Assembly (NCBI GenBank): GCA_001817805.1
Contig: MHJB01000018.1
Coordinates: 2,622-15,837, forward strand
DNA length: 13,216 nucleotides
Reading direction: 5' to 3'
Origin: Candidatus Colwellbacteria bacterium RIFCSPLOWO2_12_FULL_43_11
GTDB lineage: Bacteria > Patescibacteriota > Minisyncoccia > UBA6257 > Colwellbacteraceae
Positions within the stretch are counted from its first letter, which is position 1. Each line of letters starts with the position of its first letter. Below, in pieces: positions 12,699 to 13,216 of this stretch. The notes beneath the pieces are model-generated. The model did no database searches. It saw only the letters and a program-made list of their open reading frames with translations, and had not been told where the DNA came from. A program made the translations under genes and the position numbers.

Positions 12699-13169
12699 TT
12701 ACGGCTCTACAATAAGCTTGCCCACCATGCCCATCTGCCTGTGAGTACTAACGCTACAATAATATTCAAAAGTTCCCGACTTATCGGCTACAAATTTGAT
12801 AGTTTCGCTCTCTCCGGTATCCAATCTTTTGGTCCTGGCGCCGAATTCGTCAACTACCCAGTCGTGAAAACCGCCGGCGCTCGAAAAAGTGAGTTCAACC
12901 GTATCTCCCTGCTTGACTCTTATTTCTTTGGTGGAAAAAGAAAAGTTCTGGGCAGTAACATTAACCTTAACGTCTGCGACATCTTGCGTAACGGGAGTCT
13001 CGTTATCCATCATTTCCTTACCCGGCATACCTTCATCCATTACGTCTTTCGTATAAACCGTATCGGTTAATTTCCCCCCGGAGTTATAGCTTATATATTG
13101 GCTCATCATCCAACCTCCGAATAAAACGACTGCAACTACCAAAACCAAAATTAAATATTTGTTATTCAT
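12699..13169 (-). CDS. Membrane-anchored cupredoxin (type 1 blue copper protein)
   Basis: Cupredoxins bind one copper ion and carry single electrons outside the cytoplasmic membrane. The 156-residue protein has an uncleaved-looking N-terminal helix (about 4-19, YLILVLVVAVVLFGGWMM). A Met- and Asp/Glu-rich linker follows (about 40-60), and then a plastocyanin-like beta-barrel from about 66. Candidate copper ligands are H102 (GFHDW), C138 and H143 (YYCSVSTHRQM) and M148; M146 is a possible alternative. The C-x4-H-x4-M spacing matches rusticyanin. KEIRVKQGDTVELTF is the standard first-strand region. No oxidase or cytochrome gene is nearby, so its electron partners are unknown; copper binding or sequestration is an alternative role. 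Upstream, TATAAT at 13212-13207 on the minus strand may be its -10, with the -35 outside the window. No Shine-Dalgarno is seen. Confidence 0.88.
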   Translation of the reverse strand: MNNKYLILVLVVAVVLFGGWMMSQYISYNSGGKLTDTVYTKDVMDEGMPGKEMMDNETPVTQDVADVKVNVTAQNFSFSTKEIRVKQGDTVELTFSSAGGFHDWVVDEFGARTKRLDTGESETIKFVADKSGTFEYYCSVSTHRQMGMVGKLIVEP

Positions 13170-13206
13170 TTTTAATTTATTTGAATGTTAACAGACCTTT
13201 TTCTTT

Positions 13207-13212
13207 ATTATA
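13207..13212 (-). promoter_or_regulatory. Possible -10 element of the cupredoxin gene
   Basis: A perfect TATAAT on the minus strand lies 37 bases before the ATG at 13169. The expected -35 would fall beyond the end of the window, so this cannot be confirmed. The surrounding DNA is very AT-rich, so a chance match is possible. Confidence 0.3.
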
Positions 13213-13216
13213 ATAT

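Noticed and set aside
12741..13070. A 109-codon plus-strand frame opposite the cupredoxin gene
   Set aside because: The cupredoxin on the other strand has all copper ligands in order; this frame is its shadow.

Overview
The window reads as a stretch of ordinary chromosome from a small-genome bacterium, most likely a Candidatus Patescibacteria/CPR lineage (Parcubacteria-like). This is an inference from gene content and style, not from a marker gene: compact and gene-dense, moderately AT-rich, no recognisable Shine-Dalgarno sequence before any start, a half-length (six-helix) MFS protein, a short Obg, and small membrane-anchored proteins of the kind common in CPR genomes. TGA is used as a stop (methyltransferase gene), so there is no sign of Gracilibacteria-type recoding. 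There are no rRNA or tRNA genes, CRISPR arrays, IS elements or prophage genes.

Layout. Positions 1-2231 (+): the C-terminal part of RNase R, cut by the window edge; an overlapping SAM-dependent methyltransferase; and an 82-residue unknown protein with its own promoter. Positions 2264-2608: a complete monocistronic unit for a cold-shock protein (promoter, roughly 65-nt leader with a hairpin, gene, intrinsic terminator). Positions 2657-3579 (+): two envelope proteins, one membrane-anchored with an exported Cys-containing domain and one four-helix protein with an HIHH...DE signature. Position 3583-4563 (-): galE, whose promoter is overlapped by a perfect 10-bp inverted repeat. Positions 4679-7088 (+): obgE and an ABC-F ATPase. 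Positions 7091-8410 (-): a RhlE-like DEAD-box RNA helicase. Positions 8517-10059 (+): an apparent operon of DoxX-family protein, half-size MFS protein and DUF192 protein. Positions 10052-13169 (-): an RsuA/RluB-type pseudouridine synthase, typA/bipA, and a membrane-anchored cupredoxin.

How the genes fit together. Many genes here serve RNA turnover, ribosome assembly or translation under stress: RNase R, Csp, Obg, ABC-F, DEAD-box helicase, pseudouridine synthase and BipA. Homologues of several of these are cold- or stress-linked in model bacteria. The remaining genes are envelope or redox proteins (DoxX, DUF192, cupredoxin, two unknown membrane proteins) and one sugar-nucleotide enzyme.

The most interesting signals are regulatory. 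Several plausible promoters end only about 0-11 nt before the start codon, which together with the absence of Shine-Dalgarno motifs suggests leaderless or very short-leader mRNAs. A terminator-like hairpin with a T-tract sits between the predicted typA promoter and its conserved start. I found no clearly novel multi-gene defence or metabolic system; the best candidates for undescribed biology are the 2678-3579 gene pair and the DoxX/half-MFS/DUF192 cassette.
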